64,000 nt of DNA. Origin: Phaseolus vulgaris. Its lineage: Eukaryota > Streptophyta > Magnoliopsida > Fabales > Fabaceae. The notes beneath the pieces were generated by a model, which saw nothing but the letters and a program-made list of their open reading frames with translations, was not told the origin of the DNA and did not search any database. The translations under genes were made by a program, and so were the position numbers. The stretch spans positions 38,029,314 through 38,093,313 of the forward strand of contig NC_023757.2 of assembly GCF_000499845.2 (NCBI RefSeq). The letters are read 5' to 3'. Below are positions 35,746 through 46,544 of this stretch, one piece after another (positions within the stretch are counted from its first letter, which is position 1; each line of letters opens with the position of its first letter).

Positions 35746-35800
35746 TATAAACCGAATTCAAGTGTTGTCTTCCATATATGTGTATACTATATACTATGTT
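35746..35800 (-). promoter_or_regulatory. TATA-rich upstream region of the small membrane-protein gene
   Basis: Two minus-strand TATA-like motifs lie 22-75 bases upstream of the ATG at 35724. Assigned only by position and sequence. Confidence 0.35.
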
Positions 35801-35949
35801 AAGGATGCCTCTAACTCCAAGATCAAGACGTTTAACCAACCCTTTGCTTTGCTTTCAGAGCTGAAAAGGTTTTGTTTTAATCGAGGTGGCCATTTACACG
35901 CCACTTAGCTGTGCTTGCAATTAACAAAAATGAAATCATATTAAAGTCA

Positions 35950-36657
35950 AACGAAGGAGGTAAAACGGATTTGATTTTATAAGAACAATGTAGGGGTTTA
36001 AAGCTTGGCTTAAAATGCAGCTTGTAGAGTAATTAAAGGCATGGCATGTGCATGCACTTGGTTGGAACTTGGAAGAACCAAACCCCTTTCACAGGTCAGG
36101 CAAATTTTAAATCAAAAGATGCCAATATTGGAGTGCATTGGAATAAATAAGGTGTTGTGTAACTTACTCCTAAAATAATTGGAGTTAAACAACTTCATCA
36201 TATGTCATTTATAAATTGAATTTTCCATATAGTATCAAATTTCACTTTAATAGTTATTTAAAATTACTTTTTAATATTAATTTTTATATATTTATCTATT
36301 TTTAACTCCATCTTCTTATTTCTATTTTTCTTATGAATTTCGTTAAGATTATTTTTGTAATATCTTTTTTTTAAAGAAAAAGTGTATACTATGTAACCGT
36401 TTATAAATTAATTATCCAACCAACATTTTAGTCGTGCATAAGAGAATTGCATTAGTTATTAATGATATGGAAAGGTTGAAAACAATAAAAGATTAAAATA
36501 AAATATTTAAATTTATAATATAAAGAAAAATTTATATTCGTTTTTAGATGTTATAAGTTAAAATGTATTAAAAAAATATGATAAAGTTAAAAAAAGAAAA
36601 AAAAAATCTTGATAATATAGTCTTTGAAAATAATAAAATATAAATACTTTATAAAAT
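35950..36657. other. AT-rich spacer
   Basis: No gene or clear repeat seen. Confidence 0.5.
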
Positions 36658-37244
36658 TTAGACTAAGATATCATGTGGTGAGAAGCTGATGAAGGAGTTC
36701 ATGCACACCGTGACATATGAGATACACGACTTAGATTATATTGAACTTACTCTAATAATTTCTCTTGAATTCGTTGGTAATCTTTGGATTAAGGGTTGGT
36801 CTTTGATAAGACTTACTTAATAGGTATTCCAGAAAACATCAATTGTTATTATATTTGTTGGATATCCTGGATTTGGAGATCTATGTGATTGTTTTATGTT
36901 GGAATTTGAAGAAGATTGAATAATTAAGAAATTGATCAATGTAATTTAATTTTCTCTTTTGATTTAATTGTGTATATTATAAAATTTTATTTTCACTAGC
37001 TTACCCTTTCTTTTCTGGTTGTGTTGTGAACTGCGATAACGGTATTATGTACACGAGCAGATGATCATACATGTGTCGGAGAGTCGAAAAGGCTTTAGAA
37101 TATTGTTTTGAAACTTATATTTTATAAATATTTGTATTTTTATAAACTTTAATCATGTATTTTAGAAATGTTTTTAAAAACTCTAAACTTGTATAGAAAT
37201 ATATAGAATTTGTATCATAATGAGATGTATTTTTGGGTTTTACA
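36658..37244 (+). repeat. LTR-like dispersed repeat, copy 4 (left-truncated)
   Basis: Begins abruptly at GACTAAGATATCA, matching copy 3 from about 30242, and follows it to the terminal TTTTACA. Only the right half of the repeat is present. Confidence 0.65.
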
Positions 37245-37280
37245 ATTTTAGTGCAGTTCTGGTTTAAACACATGATTTGA

Positions 37281-37585
37281 AGTAAAGTGAGGATTAACCA
37301 AAAACATATTTGCTCACTTAAAGCAAATTTTTAATTGATTTTTTTTTAACATTTTGACATTTAATTTTGTATCAGTTGATATTTTAATAATTCAAAAATA
37401 TTATTATTTTTAAATACGGATGATTGAAGTGAGTCAGATTAACTGAAACATATTGTTCGTTTTAAAGCAATCTTTTAATTGTTTTTTTAACACTTTTGAA
37501 ATTTAATTTTGTATGCGTTGCTATTTTAATAATTCGAAAATTTAATTTTCAAATATATTAAAATTTTAATTAACATTTCCGAAAT
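37281..37585. repeat. Diverged tandem duplication of about 146 bp
   Basis: Two successive units share AGTGAG..ATTAAC..AAACATATT, then TTTTAATTG, then AATTTAATTTTGTAT and GATATTTTAATAATTC-type blocks in the same order. The offset is about 146 bases. Non-coding. Confidence 0.5.
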
Positions 37586-39465
37586 TCAAGTTTTAGGAAT
37601 GTATTCGCAACAACTAAAAATACGATTAGAAAAAATAATTCCTAAAACAAAGTAACTAAAATGTATAAATTAAAAAGAGACAATTCCTACTATGACTATT
37701 ATTTATTTCTAAATTCTGACTTCTTTTCTTCTTTAAACTTAAACTTGGATTTAAAATTTTGGCATTTTACTTTAAGTTTAACCACTCGTTTAATAAGTAC
37801 TTTTTATTTTAGAAATTGTTAGCAATCAATAGTATATAAGAAAATAATTTAATAACAATTAATTTAGATAAAAAAATAATTAATTATTATATTAACTAAA
37901 TTGGATACTATTTTATAAATTAAAAAATATAATAATATTTAAAATATAAAATTTATATATTAAAAATTTAATAGCTAGTATTTAAATATCAATTTAAAAA
38001 CTTTTTTTTATTTTTTTATTAATAATAAAAATTAATTTAAATACTACTAATTTTTTTAATTTATAAAATTTATCTAATTTAATAAATATAATAATGAAAA
38101 TTTTTTATCTTTAAAATTAATTATTATTTGATAATTTTATTATAATGATAATTAACCTTCCTAACATTTACGAATGACATCTTTAATAAGTATTATATTA
38201 GAGTTACATCATAAGAAAAATGATACGAAGTCAGGTGATTAAAACAATTACAAACCTAAAGTAAAAAAGTATTTATATAAATAAAAAATACTAGACGAAA
38301 AAAATATTTAAGTTTATTGAATATCAATATAAAAAAATGTTTAAATATGGAATAAACCTATATAAAAACCTTTTATTATAGAAGTTGAATCTAACGTGGT
38401 TTATAATTATAAAACCTTACAAGCATATTTTAAAACTTAGTCCAACCTATTTTAAGTTTATTAAGGTTGTGTCTGCCTTCAACTACATATTTCATATTCA
38501 AGTTAATATATATATATATATATGTATATGTATATATATAGTATGTATTTAAATATTTTTTTTAATTTTCATTAAATATTTAACTTTTTTTTGGTCTTAA
38601 ATATTTCTATTTTTACTTTTGAGTTTCTATGTATTTTATAGTTGCTAGTTTTTCTTAGCTCCTACTAACTATTTGTTTTACGTTACACTAACTAACATCA
38701 GTAACGTTAGTCACATCAACTGAAGTTGAAAATATTTAATAAGAAGAACTTAAATAAATAAATATTAAAATCATTTTAAAAAATAATAATGAAAGTAAAA
38801 AACGATTAAATTGTAAAGATAATAATAATATATTTCACCCTTATTTTATAATTATTTTTTGTTGCTTTGACTACTAAATTGAATTGGGTTCACTATGTTC
38901 AAAAGTTTGGATCTTTGTATTTGCTGTTGCATTCTACAAATCCCATAAATAAGCATCAACTCCATGGAGACTTCATCCATCCACTTTCTTTAATTAATAT
39001 AAAATGTTGTTCTCCTTATATTTAGATCAATTTTACAAGTATTTTAAATAATAATAATATAATTTAAAATTAGTTTATAAATAAATTTAAAAAAATAATT
39101 TATTCAATAGTTCAAAAAAAAATTTATAACCTAATTTATGCATAAATTTGGTGAATTCTAAGATGAATTATTCTCTTAAATTCTTTGCTTTACTTCCAAG
39201 AGGTAGATCAAATTGATGCGTAAAATCTTATAAAAAAATTATTTTATCAAATCAATTTGTTTGTTATTTTTCTTTTCTTATTTGTTAGAGATCTTCCGTT
39301 CATTAGGAATAAAGTTAAATTATAATATATAAATAAATATAATCTTTCTCTACAAGAAGGTTTTATAAGATTGATTTAAACTTAAACTCATTTTTAAGAT
39401 TTTTTATTTATTTATCTCTAAATAGCTAACAATATATTTATATACAAGTGTTCAATGATAATAAA
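37586..39465. other. Very AT-rich intergenic DNA
   Basis: Contains a TA-rich microsatellite at about 38506-38541. No gene supported. Confidence 0.55.
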
Positions 39466-39469
39466 GAGA

Positions 39470-40440
39470 AAAATTTTAAAAATATTTTTGAATGCTTGAT
39501 GAAGAAGAGCTTTATTGAGTAGATTTGCATCTTAACCAAAATAAGAGACAAGTAGGAAGTGTATGGTATAATATTAAAGTTTGTCTTTCATTAAATGACA
39601 ACAATCAACTTCAATATGCTTTATACGCTCATAAAAAACATAAGATTTTTCACAGTGTTTATAGTTGCTCTATTATCACGTAAAACAAGTAGGAATCAAA
39701 AAATTCAAGTCACTACACAAATAATACAACCATGAAGTTCACTAGTGAGTGCGACTAATGCTCTATATTCTTTTTAATAAAACGATTTAAAGACATTTGT
39801 GTGTTTCTTGTACTTCCAAGAAAGGAAAGCATAAAAAAAAAAATACAACATCCTATGATAGAAATGTTAGTACAATGAGCCCGATCAAAATTTGAAAAAA
39901 ATTGGATACTACAACTATTTTGTAAAGAAAAAAAAAGTCAATATCTATAAATTCCTTTAAATATTTGAGAACACAACATTCAACTTGAGTGTGAGGGTTC
40001 CATGGTTGATAAACATATTGACAACAAAACATATGTCTGGATGAATATTAGTTAAATAAAACAAACATCTATTAGTCTTTGATATACGAAGGAGATATTC
40101 AACAATTATCTTTCATCAATGGCGAATACGTAAGATGTATTCATAGGATATGATACAAGTTTGTCATCTAAAATGTCACCGTCATAACCACAGACCCAAT
40201 CAAAATCCTAAAATCTCAAATACTACAACTATTTTGTGAAGAAAAAAATAGACCAATATCTTGATATCTCTTTAAACATTTGAGAACATGTTGTTCAACG
40301 AGGTTGCTTTAGTTTGAGAAACATATTAACTTAATTATGAAAAACAAAAACAAATGTCTGGATAAGTGTTAGTTAAATAAAACAAACATCCTTTAAGTCT
40401 TGGATATTAAGAGGAGTTCTCTAACAATTCTTCTTCATTG
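39470..40440 (-). pseudogene. Degenerate copia reverse transcriptase/RNase H remnant
   Basis: Minus-strand translation in shifting frames gives copia RNase H landmarks. A QPWNPHTQVECCVLKYLK stretch (near 39960-40010) is followed toward lower coordinates by an ILIGLIV/GSTRNTQMS-like region, then DNRATINTVKN (near 39640-39680) and IKHIEVDC-like codons. Many stops and frame shifts. Part of it is duplicated in tandem (39888-40130 resembles 40200-40430). This is an old, dead insertion with no recognisable LTRs. Confidence 0.65.
39888..40430. repeat. Tandem duplication inside the copia remnant
   Basis: Blocks ATACTACAACTATTTTGT, ATATTTGAGAACA (or ACATTTGAGAACA), AATGTCTGGAT and GTTAGTTAAATAAAACAAAC (approximate for each copy) occur twice in the same order, about 300-320 bases apart. 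The copies have diverged, so the duplication is old. Confidence 0.5.
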
Positions 40441-41965
40441 ATGCATGTTTGCAAGTTAACATGAGAGAATCAGTCAAGACAATACTTTCTTTAGATAAAT
40501 ACCACATGCATAACTTCAATCCTTAAAAAAAAAAAAAAAAATTATTTAAAGTACACAACAATAAAAAATAAAGAAAAATCCTTAATTTTTTTTAAATAGA
40601 GAGTAATAAGAAATACTTAAAACAAAACTCAAAGATATAAAAATGAAAATAAATTTAGAAATTCATTCTCTATTAACTTGTTTTAACTCATAAATAGACT
40701 TTTACAATTTCCAAAGTTGTTGTGAATAAGTAGAATGTAAACATAACAGTAAAATTATATATAACTCTTCTTACATGTTATCAGCATGAATAAAAATATT
40801 ATTAATATTAAATTGTTGATTTCCTCTATGTTTGAAGCTTTCCACAAAACCTTCAAAGCCTTTGAACACCATCCACCACCTCTCCAACAAGATTCCCTCT
40901 TGATTCTTCCTTCATTTATTTTTTGTGCGTTGTTAACAACCAATTTAAACCTTTGGGCTCTGTCACAAGATGAAAGTTCCCAGGTGCCTTTGGATTCCTT
41001 CTACCAACAAGTAACTCTAGAGTCCTTCTCAAGATTGACGCACCCATCCAGAATGCAAGATCACCCTATAAATCAAAACTCACAGTTCATTGGTTTTGTC
41101 AAAGTCACAAAAAAGTTTGAACTAATTCAAAACCATTCCATAGGCAAGCAAAATGACACTATAATTAACTCTCAATCAAGTCATGAACAGCACTTCACAA
41201 CATCAATTGGAAGAATCGCAAATGTAGTACGCATAAAACTAAAGACGACAATTACCAATGCGGTAAGGTGGAGGTGGTACACCAGATTTTTTCTTCAACC
41301 ATTTTATAAGTACTTGTAAAGAAATTCATCCCAGCATATATTTATTAATTTTAAAAATGAAAACAACTTTAGATTATTCAGAATTAGTTCAGTTTTATGA
41401 GTTTATTTTATAGAGGCGATGTTGTTATTATTTATAGACTTGTCTAATGTGTGACTTTGAAGAAAGTACTTAGCTTTTTGAATTTTTTTTTATCTGCACT
41501 TGACCTCTTAGATTATAAGAAACCTTTATTTTGATTAATAGAAGATGGAACTCATTACAAATTAACAAATATTTTTCTGAGAACAAACTCCTCCGGATAG
41601 AGTTTTCCCCTAAAGATAAAAAACTAATTTTACATAAGAAACTTTAACCTACACACATTATTGCATTAAATAAAGGGGGATTCGGAATTAAGAAAAGAAA
41701 AATGAAAAATAAAAGAGGGGGAAATCTTCCATCCTTATTCAAACATTCTTTTTCTTGTTAGATCGACCACATATACTGCAATGACAATTTAATTGCTTTT
41801 AAGCGTGTTTAAATATCAATTTCTCACAAAATTATAACAAAAATGTACATACATCATGTACTGATAAATTGTGTTTTAAGCTGGAGGATAGAGTTAGAAA
41901 AAAAGGCTATGTTTTTCTTTCAAAAACACCAGGCCTGGCCCAATTTGAGTTGTTTTTGTTATTCT
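40441..41965. other. Intergenic DNA with one unassigned 177-codon frame
   Basis: A plus-strand ATG frame at 40786-41319 (177 codons) is the longest open frame in the stretch. Its product has no domain I recognise and no conserved-looking motif. It lies next to a copia remnant and may be chance or transposon-derived. I do not call it a gene. Confidence 0.35.
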
Positions 41966-41974
41966 CTCATCTTT

Positions 41975-42845
41975 ATCTTCCTGCACCCTTATAATTTCTT
42001 TGCGTACCCATATAATTTTTAAAATAACCATTTTATCTTTATTTAAAGTACCTTTCATTTACCGATTCTAGAAATTTTTCAAAAAATTCATAAAATAAAT
42101 TTTGGAACACGCTTTCCGAATAAAATAAAATTTCTAAAACAAATGAAACAAGGTTTTTAGAACAAATTTTTCATAATATATAATATTTTTAGAATGCGTT
42201 TTGCAGAATCTGGAAGAAGCTTTTCAGAATGAGTTTTTATTTTTCACTTTTCTTTATCCTTTATAGTGTTTTTCTTTTCTTCTTCTTATGTAGCATTGAT
42301 GGTGCAGCAGTGGAGGTGGGGTTCAGTGAGGGAGAAGTGGGCGAGGGCAATTCGATCATTTCATCCAATTGTATGGATCCAGGTTGAAAAAAGGGGATGC
42401 AGGAAACAAAAGTCTCCTCTCTTTTATGGCTTTAGATATCTTCTTGTTAGTTTTGGGCTTAGGCTCAGATATCCTAAATTTTTCTCTGGCAACTTCTTCC
42501 TGCACCTCTACAAATTTCTTCCTGCACCTCCTAACTTTCAGAAAGACTGTTTTGCTCCCTTTGAAAAATACTTCCAGATTGTTCTTTTCGAAATAATTTT
42601 TGAAACATCTTTTCCAGAACATGTTTTATAAATTTCAGATTTATAAATTCAGAAATAAAAAAAATGTGTTCTAAAAAAATGTTTCAGAATGATTTTTTGT
42701 CTTCCAGATTTTCTATTCGGAAAGTATCTTTTGCTTATAGAACCACTATTATGGAAATACTTAAAACTGTAAAGAACAATTTCAGTATTTTTTAAGACTG
42801 TAAGGGTGCAGGAAGAAAATTGTAAAGGTGCAGAAAGAAACACCC
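41975..42845. mobile_element. Possible non-autonomous element with CTTCCTGCACC terminal motifs
   Basis: CTTCCTGCACCCTT at 41979-41992 is inverted as AAGGGTGCAGGAAG at about 42803-42816. Related CTTCCTGCACCTC units occur internally near 42505-42530. The interior is rich in TTCAGAA/TTCCAGAA motifs in both orientations and has no coding domain. This could be a fold-back or MULE-like element; target duplication and ends are not resolved. Confidence 0.4.
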
Positions 42846-43888
42846 TTTTTCTCTCTCTTTATCATGTACATTTATTAACATTTTTTCTCGAATTCATATT
42901 TATCTACAAAAACCACGGGTCTCGTTACTTAATTTATTTGTAAGTAATTGTGTTTGTTTTAAGTTTTGAAAAATTATTACTGGATTTGAGCATGAAAATC
43001 ATTTTCACAAGTTATAAAAAATAATATTATCAACATCTCTCATTTTTAAATATTTTTATTTTTGAATTAAATAAATTTAAAATATTCAAAGAAATGAGAC
43101 ATGTACCAAACGTGTTTGATGAAAATAATTTCCCAGAATTAGTAATCCTAGGAATATCATTTCCGAAAACGTAATAAATCCGTGAAAAAAATGTCCCCTA
43201 TGTAATAGTTATATAAAAAATTGATAAGAAAAAAAAAATATGAATCATTTAAAGAATTTTTCATTCTAATTTTTCAATGTTCTAAAATTTGTGCACGTGT
43301 TAAAATATGAATGAAATTAGAGTGATTTAATATTTAAAATTAAGGATTAATTAATGAAATAGATGTTAATTATAAGATTTTGGGACACATTGTTAAAAGT
43401 GAATATATTAAATAAGAAAACAACATTTAAAGAAATGATGTCCCACTGAAGAGAGATGAACTTGGCATCCCAAAATGAGAGGAGTGAGAAAAAGAGGTTT
43501 GTGATTGAATTCCACATGGTTGGAGGGCCATGTTATGAACAACCACAGGGTAGAGAAACCCTCCTCTCTCTCCTCCAGCATTGAAGTATTCTAAAGAGCA
43601 GTTGGAGAAGTGTGATAAATTCTGTGGAAGAGAGAGAAACAGCAGAACAACAAGTTTTGCATTTACTTCCCAACACGCTTCAAGTGGCGAAATTAAACCT
43701 CAACTTGCTCATTCTTCATTTCCCTTTGTCACTACATATGTTGCCATTGGAGTTGGGGAACTCAAGCATTGACCAAATCAAAATCCGCGCTTCACAGAAG
43801 AATTCTGAAAACTACAATGGCTAGATTTTTCAACGGTCTTCACCCTATACAAGTGAGACTTGTGTTGGTTTTAATTAAATTTCTTGGT
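42846..43888. other. Upstream region of the receptor-like kinase
   Basis: No gene supported. Short overlapping frames at 43581-43824 look like chance. The right end leads into the TATA box at 43889. Confidence 0.5.
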
Positions 43889-43897
43889 TATAAATAA
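43889..43897 (+). promoter_or_regulatory. TATA box of the receptor-like kinase gene
   Basis: TATAAATAA, 222-230 bases upstream of the start codon. It predicts transcription start near 43920 and a 5' leader of about 200 nt. Confidence 0.55.
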
Positions 43898-43933
43898 ATA
43901 AATGGTCTAAGCTCTTTGTTTTCCACGTTAAAA

Positions 43934-44119
43934 ATGGTCCCTCACTAAAACTAATGAAATAGTTGGATTTATTTAAACACAAGTTACACCTTTTTTTCTT
44001 GCCGTCATCACAACCTAAACCGACCTCCTTAGACTTCTCAGAATACCAAACTGGAACCATAAAGAGACCCTTTGGCGTTGGCTTACTTACTCCTTCACCA
44101 AAAAATAATGAAGTTCTAA
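43934..44119 (+). promoter_or_regulatory. Three very short upstream open frames in the kinase leader
   Basis: ATG-GTC-CCT-CAC-TAA (43934-43948), ATG-AAA-TAG (43954-43962) and ATG-AAG-TTC-TAA (44108-44119). The last stop overlaps the main start codon as TAATG (44117-44121). If the TATA-based start is right, all are in the mRNA and would lower or gate translation of the kinase through reinitiation. Sequence is seen; regulation is inferred. Confidence 0.45.
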
Positions 44120-45456
44120 TGGAGGACAGAAAAGCCAACATAATCTCTTTGATATCAGTGATTGCACTGATCATATTCATCATCGTTGCACGCGTCTCCT
44201 TGAAGCTTTCACATGCCTTCTTCCTCGTATGTGGCGCTTCTATTGCTGTCATCATCGCAGTCTTTTCATGTTCACTCATAAGGCACCGTTACAACTGCAG
44301 GAGGAGGTTGTTGGAGTCACAGTTGAAGACGGAAGGGCGAGAGCTTCGAATAGAGTACAGTTTCTTAAGAAAGGTTGCTGGGGTTCCCACGAAGTTTCGT
44401 TACAAGGAGCTTGAGGAAGCAACGGATGGGTTTCAATCACTGTTGGGAAGAGGGTCTTCAGCTGTGGTCTTCAAAGGCATTCTCAGCGATGGAACTTCGG
44501 TTGCAGTGAAACGGATCGATGGAGAGGAGCGTGGGGAGAAGGAGTTCAGATCAGAAGTTGCAGCCATTGCTAGCGTGCACCATGTCAACCTCGTGCGCAT
44601 GTTTGGTTACTGTAACGCCCCAACAGCGCCTAGGTACCTTGTTTATGAGTACATCCCGAACGGATCTTTGGATTGTTGGATCTTTCCCCCAAGGGAAAAC
44701 CGTGCACGTAAAAGTGGGTGTTTGCCATGGAACACGAGGTATAAGGTTGCGATTGATGTTGCCAGGGCGTTGTCTTATCTTCACCATGATTGCAGGAAGA
44801 GGGTTTTGCACCTAGACGTAAAGCCCGAGAATATACTCTTGGATGAGGATTATAAGGCTCTTGTTTCTGATTTTGGTCTCTCAACGCTTATTGGCAACGA
44901 TGTGAGTCAGGTCATGACGACGATGAGGGGGACAAGAGGGTACTTGGCTCCTGAGTGGCTTTTGGAAAGAGGGGTCTCAGAAAAAACTGATATTTACAGT
45001 TATGGGATGGTTTTGTTGGAAATAGTTGGAGGGAGAAGGAATGTTATGAGGGTGGAGGATCCGAAGGACAGGACTAAGAAAAAGTGGGAGTTTTTTCCCA
45101 AGGTTGTTAACGAGAAAGTGAGGGAGGGGAAGTTCATGGAGATTGTGGATCGTAGGTTGATTGAAAGTGGGGGTATTGAGGAGAGTGAGGTAATTAGATT
45201 AGTGTATATTGCATTGTGGTGTATACAAGAGAAGCCAAGGTTGAGACCTAGCATGGCACAAGTGGTTGATATGCTTGAGAAGCGTGTGAGGGTGGATGAA
45301 CCCCCTGGTTCCAGAATGATCCTTGTTGATATACTAGCTGTTGATGAAGATCCTGTAGATCATCGAAATCTTGCAAGGTTGTTGACCTCAGTTTCGAGCA
45401 ATGTGGATTGTACATCTACTTACTCCCTGGGAACCACTATTTTATCTGGCAGATAG
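44119..45456 (+). CDS. Receptor-like serine/threonine protein kinase (At5g20050 type)
   Basis: 445 residues, one exon. The ATG at 44119 is the first in frame; the frame upstream is open but has no ATG. Residues about 8-27 and 33-54 are hydrophobic, so the protein is probably membrane-anchored with almost no extracellular domain. The kinase domain spans about 105-390: glycine loop GRGSSAVVFKG (110-120), ATP-binding Lys131, Glu146 in helix C, catalytic loop HLDVKPENIL (231-240), DFG at 251-253, and GTRGYLAPEW (271-280). The catalytic loop has Leu in place of Arg before the catalytic Asp233, so this is a non-RD kinase, a class often tied to plant immune or developmental receptors. The MEDRKANII start and two hydrophobic segments resemble Arabidopsis At5g20050 as I recall it. 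All catalytic residues are present, so it should be active. Ligand and partners are unknown. Confidence 0.93.
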   Translation: MEDRKANIISLISVIALIIFIIVARVSLKLSHAFFLVCGASIAVIIAVFSCSLIRHRYNCRRRLLESQLKTEGRELRIEYSFLRKVAGVPTKFRYKELEEATDGFQSLLGRGSSAVVFKGILSDGTSVAVKRIDGEERGEKEFRSEVAAIASVHHVNLVRMFGYCNAPTAPRYLVYEYIPNGSLDCWIFPPRENRARKSGCLPWNTRYKVAIDVARALSYLHHDCRKRVLHLDVKPENILLDEDYKALVSDFGLSTLIGNDVSQVMTTMRGTRGYLAPEWLLERGVSEKTDIYSYGMVLLEIVGGRRNVMRVEDPKDRTKKKWEFFPKVVNEKVREGKFMEIVDRRLIESGGIEESEVIRLVYIALWCIQEKPRLRPSMAQVVDMLEKRVRVDEPPGSRMILVDILAVDEDPVDHRNLARLLTSVSSNVDCTSTYSLGTTILSGR

Positions 45457-46112
45457 CTAGCTCTCACTAGTAACTTTTCTTGGGCATTAGAGATCCTAAT
45501 GCACTTCAATCTATCTGCTCCAGGCTATTATTCCCTTCCTATTTTTTCTTCTTATTACTTAGTTACTTCAATTGTATAAATTGGGACATAGTTCTAATAT
45601 ATCTGTGAGGAAATTTATATATAGAGTTTACCTTTTCTTTCACTATAAATATGTTTTCTGGGTTCTTTTGCAAACATTGTCTGCTGCTATGGAAAAAAAC
45701 CATGTTCATAAGTCAGTCCTGGCATTATTATTCTGTAAATGATTTGGAGGTTCTCTGACGAAGTCTTCTTTGCTGATGCAGTCTTAAATTTTTTACGCTA
45801 ATCAGTCTTTTCTTGCTAATAGGAGTGAAATAATACAGTAGAATAAATAAAGAAAGAAAAAGGGGTAGGGATATATGGAAGAAATTGTCAAACTTACAAC
45901 AACAAAAAAAGGTAACTACAGTTTTTGTTCCTTTTGCCAATAACTTAACCAATCGTTTGGAACGTCAAAAGATAATTTTTGTAAGTTTGTGTAGAATAAC
46001 GTTATTACATTAATTTAGTTTGATACCAATGAGGAATTGGTTCACTCACCTTAAACAGAGTATATTGCTCAAATTTAGAGCATGAAGACAATTTTGACCA
46101 ACAAAATTAATC
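45457..46112. other. 3' flank of the kinase gene
   Basis: Presumed 3' UTR and downstream spacer. No other feature. Confidence 0.5.
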
Positions 46113-46541
46113 CCTTTCAAAAAAAAAATCATGAAATAGAAACTAAGTTTTAGAGACCAAAATAATTAGTTACAATAAAAATTAAAATAAAGATATTTTA
46201 GAAACTAAAAAAAAAATTGGTTTCTAAATTAGTTTCTATTATTTTATATTATTGTTAAATAGTTTCTAAATTGATATCTAATTAGCAACTAAGGTTTTAA
46301 CTATCAATTATTTAGTTTCTAAATTTGGTAGAAAAACTTTGATTGCTAATTAGATACTAATTTAGAAACTATTTATCAATAATAAAAAATAATATAAACT
46401 AATTTAGAAATCAAATTTCTTTTTAATTTCTAAAATGGTATCTATTGTAACTAATTATTTTGGTTTATATAAATTAATTTTTTTTAAAATTTTTTTAAAC
46501 TCTTTTTAATAAATTAATTTCTATTTCATAATTTTCTTGAT
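46113..46541. mobile_element. CACTA-like MITE, complete but diverged
   Basis: The whole 430-bp segment folds back. ATGAAATAGAAACTA at 46131 is inverted as the ATTTCTATTTCATAA region near 46520. TTAGTTTCTAAATTTGGTAG-type and TAATTTAGAAACTATTTA-type blocks mirror each other around about 46300. The right tip ATTTTCTTGA and left tip resemble, in degraded form, the CACTACAAGAAAA ends of CACTA transposons; the better-preserved relative at 59442 shows the CACTA end clearly. No coding capacity. Confidence 0.6.
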
Positions 46542-46544
46542 TAT

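Noticed and set aside
40786..41319. 177-codon plus-strand ATG frame
   Set aside because: No recognisable domain, uneven composition, no promoter or splice context, and adjacent to transposon debris. Kept only as a note in the intergenic entry.
42266..42631. 121-codon plus-strand frame and overlapping minus-strand frames
   Set aside because: They lie within the CTTCCTGCACC-ended element and follow its repeated TTCAGAA motifs. No domain.
43963..44118. 52-codon N-terminal extension of the kinase
   Set aside because: The frame is open but begins with TTG and has no ATG before 44119. It also contains three out-of-frame short upstream frames. The ATG at 44119 gives the usual start of the family.
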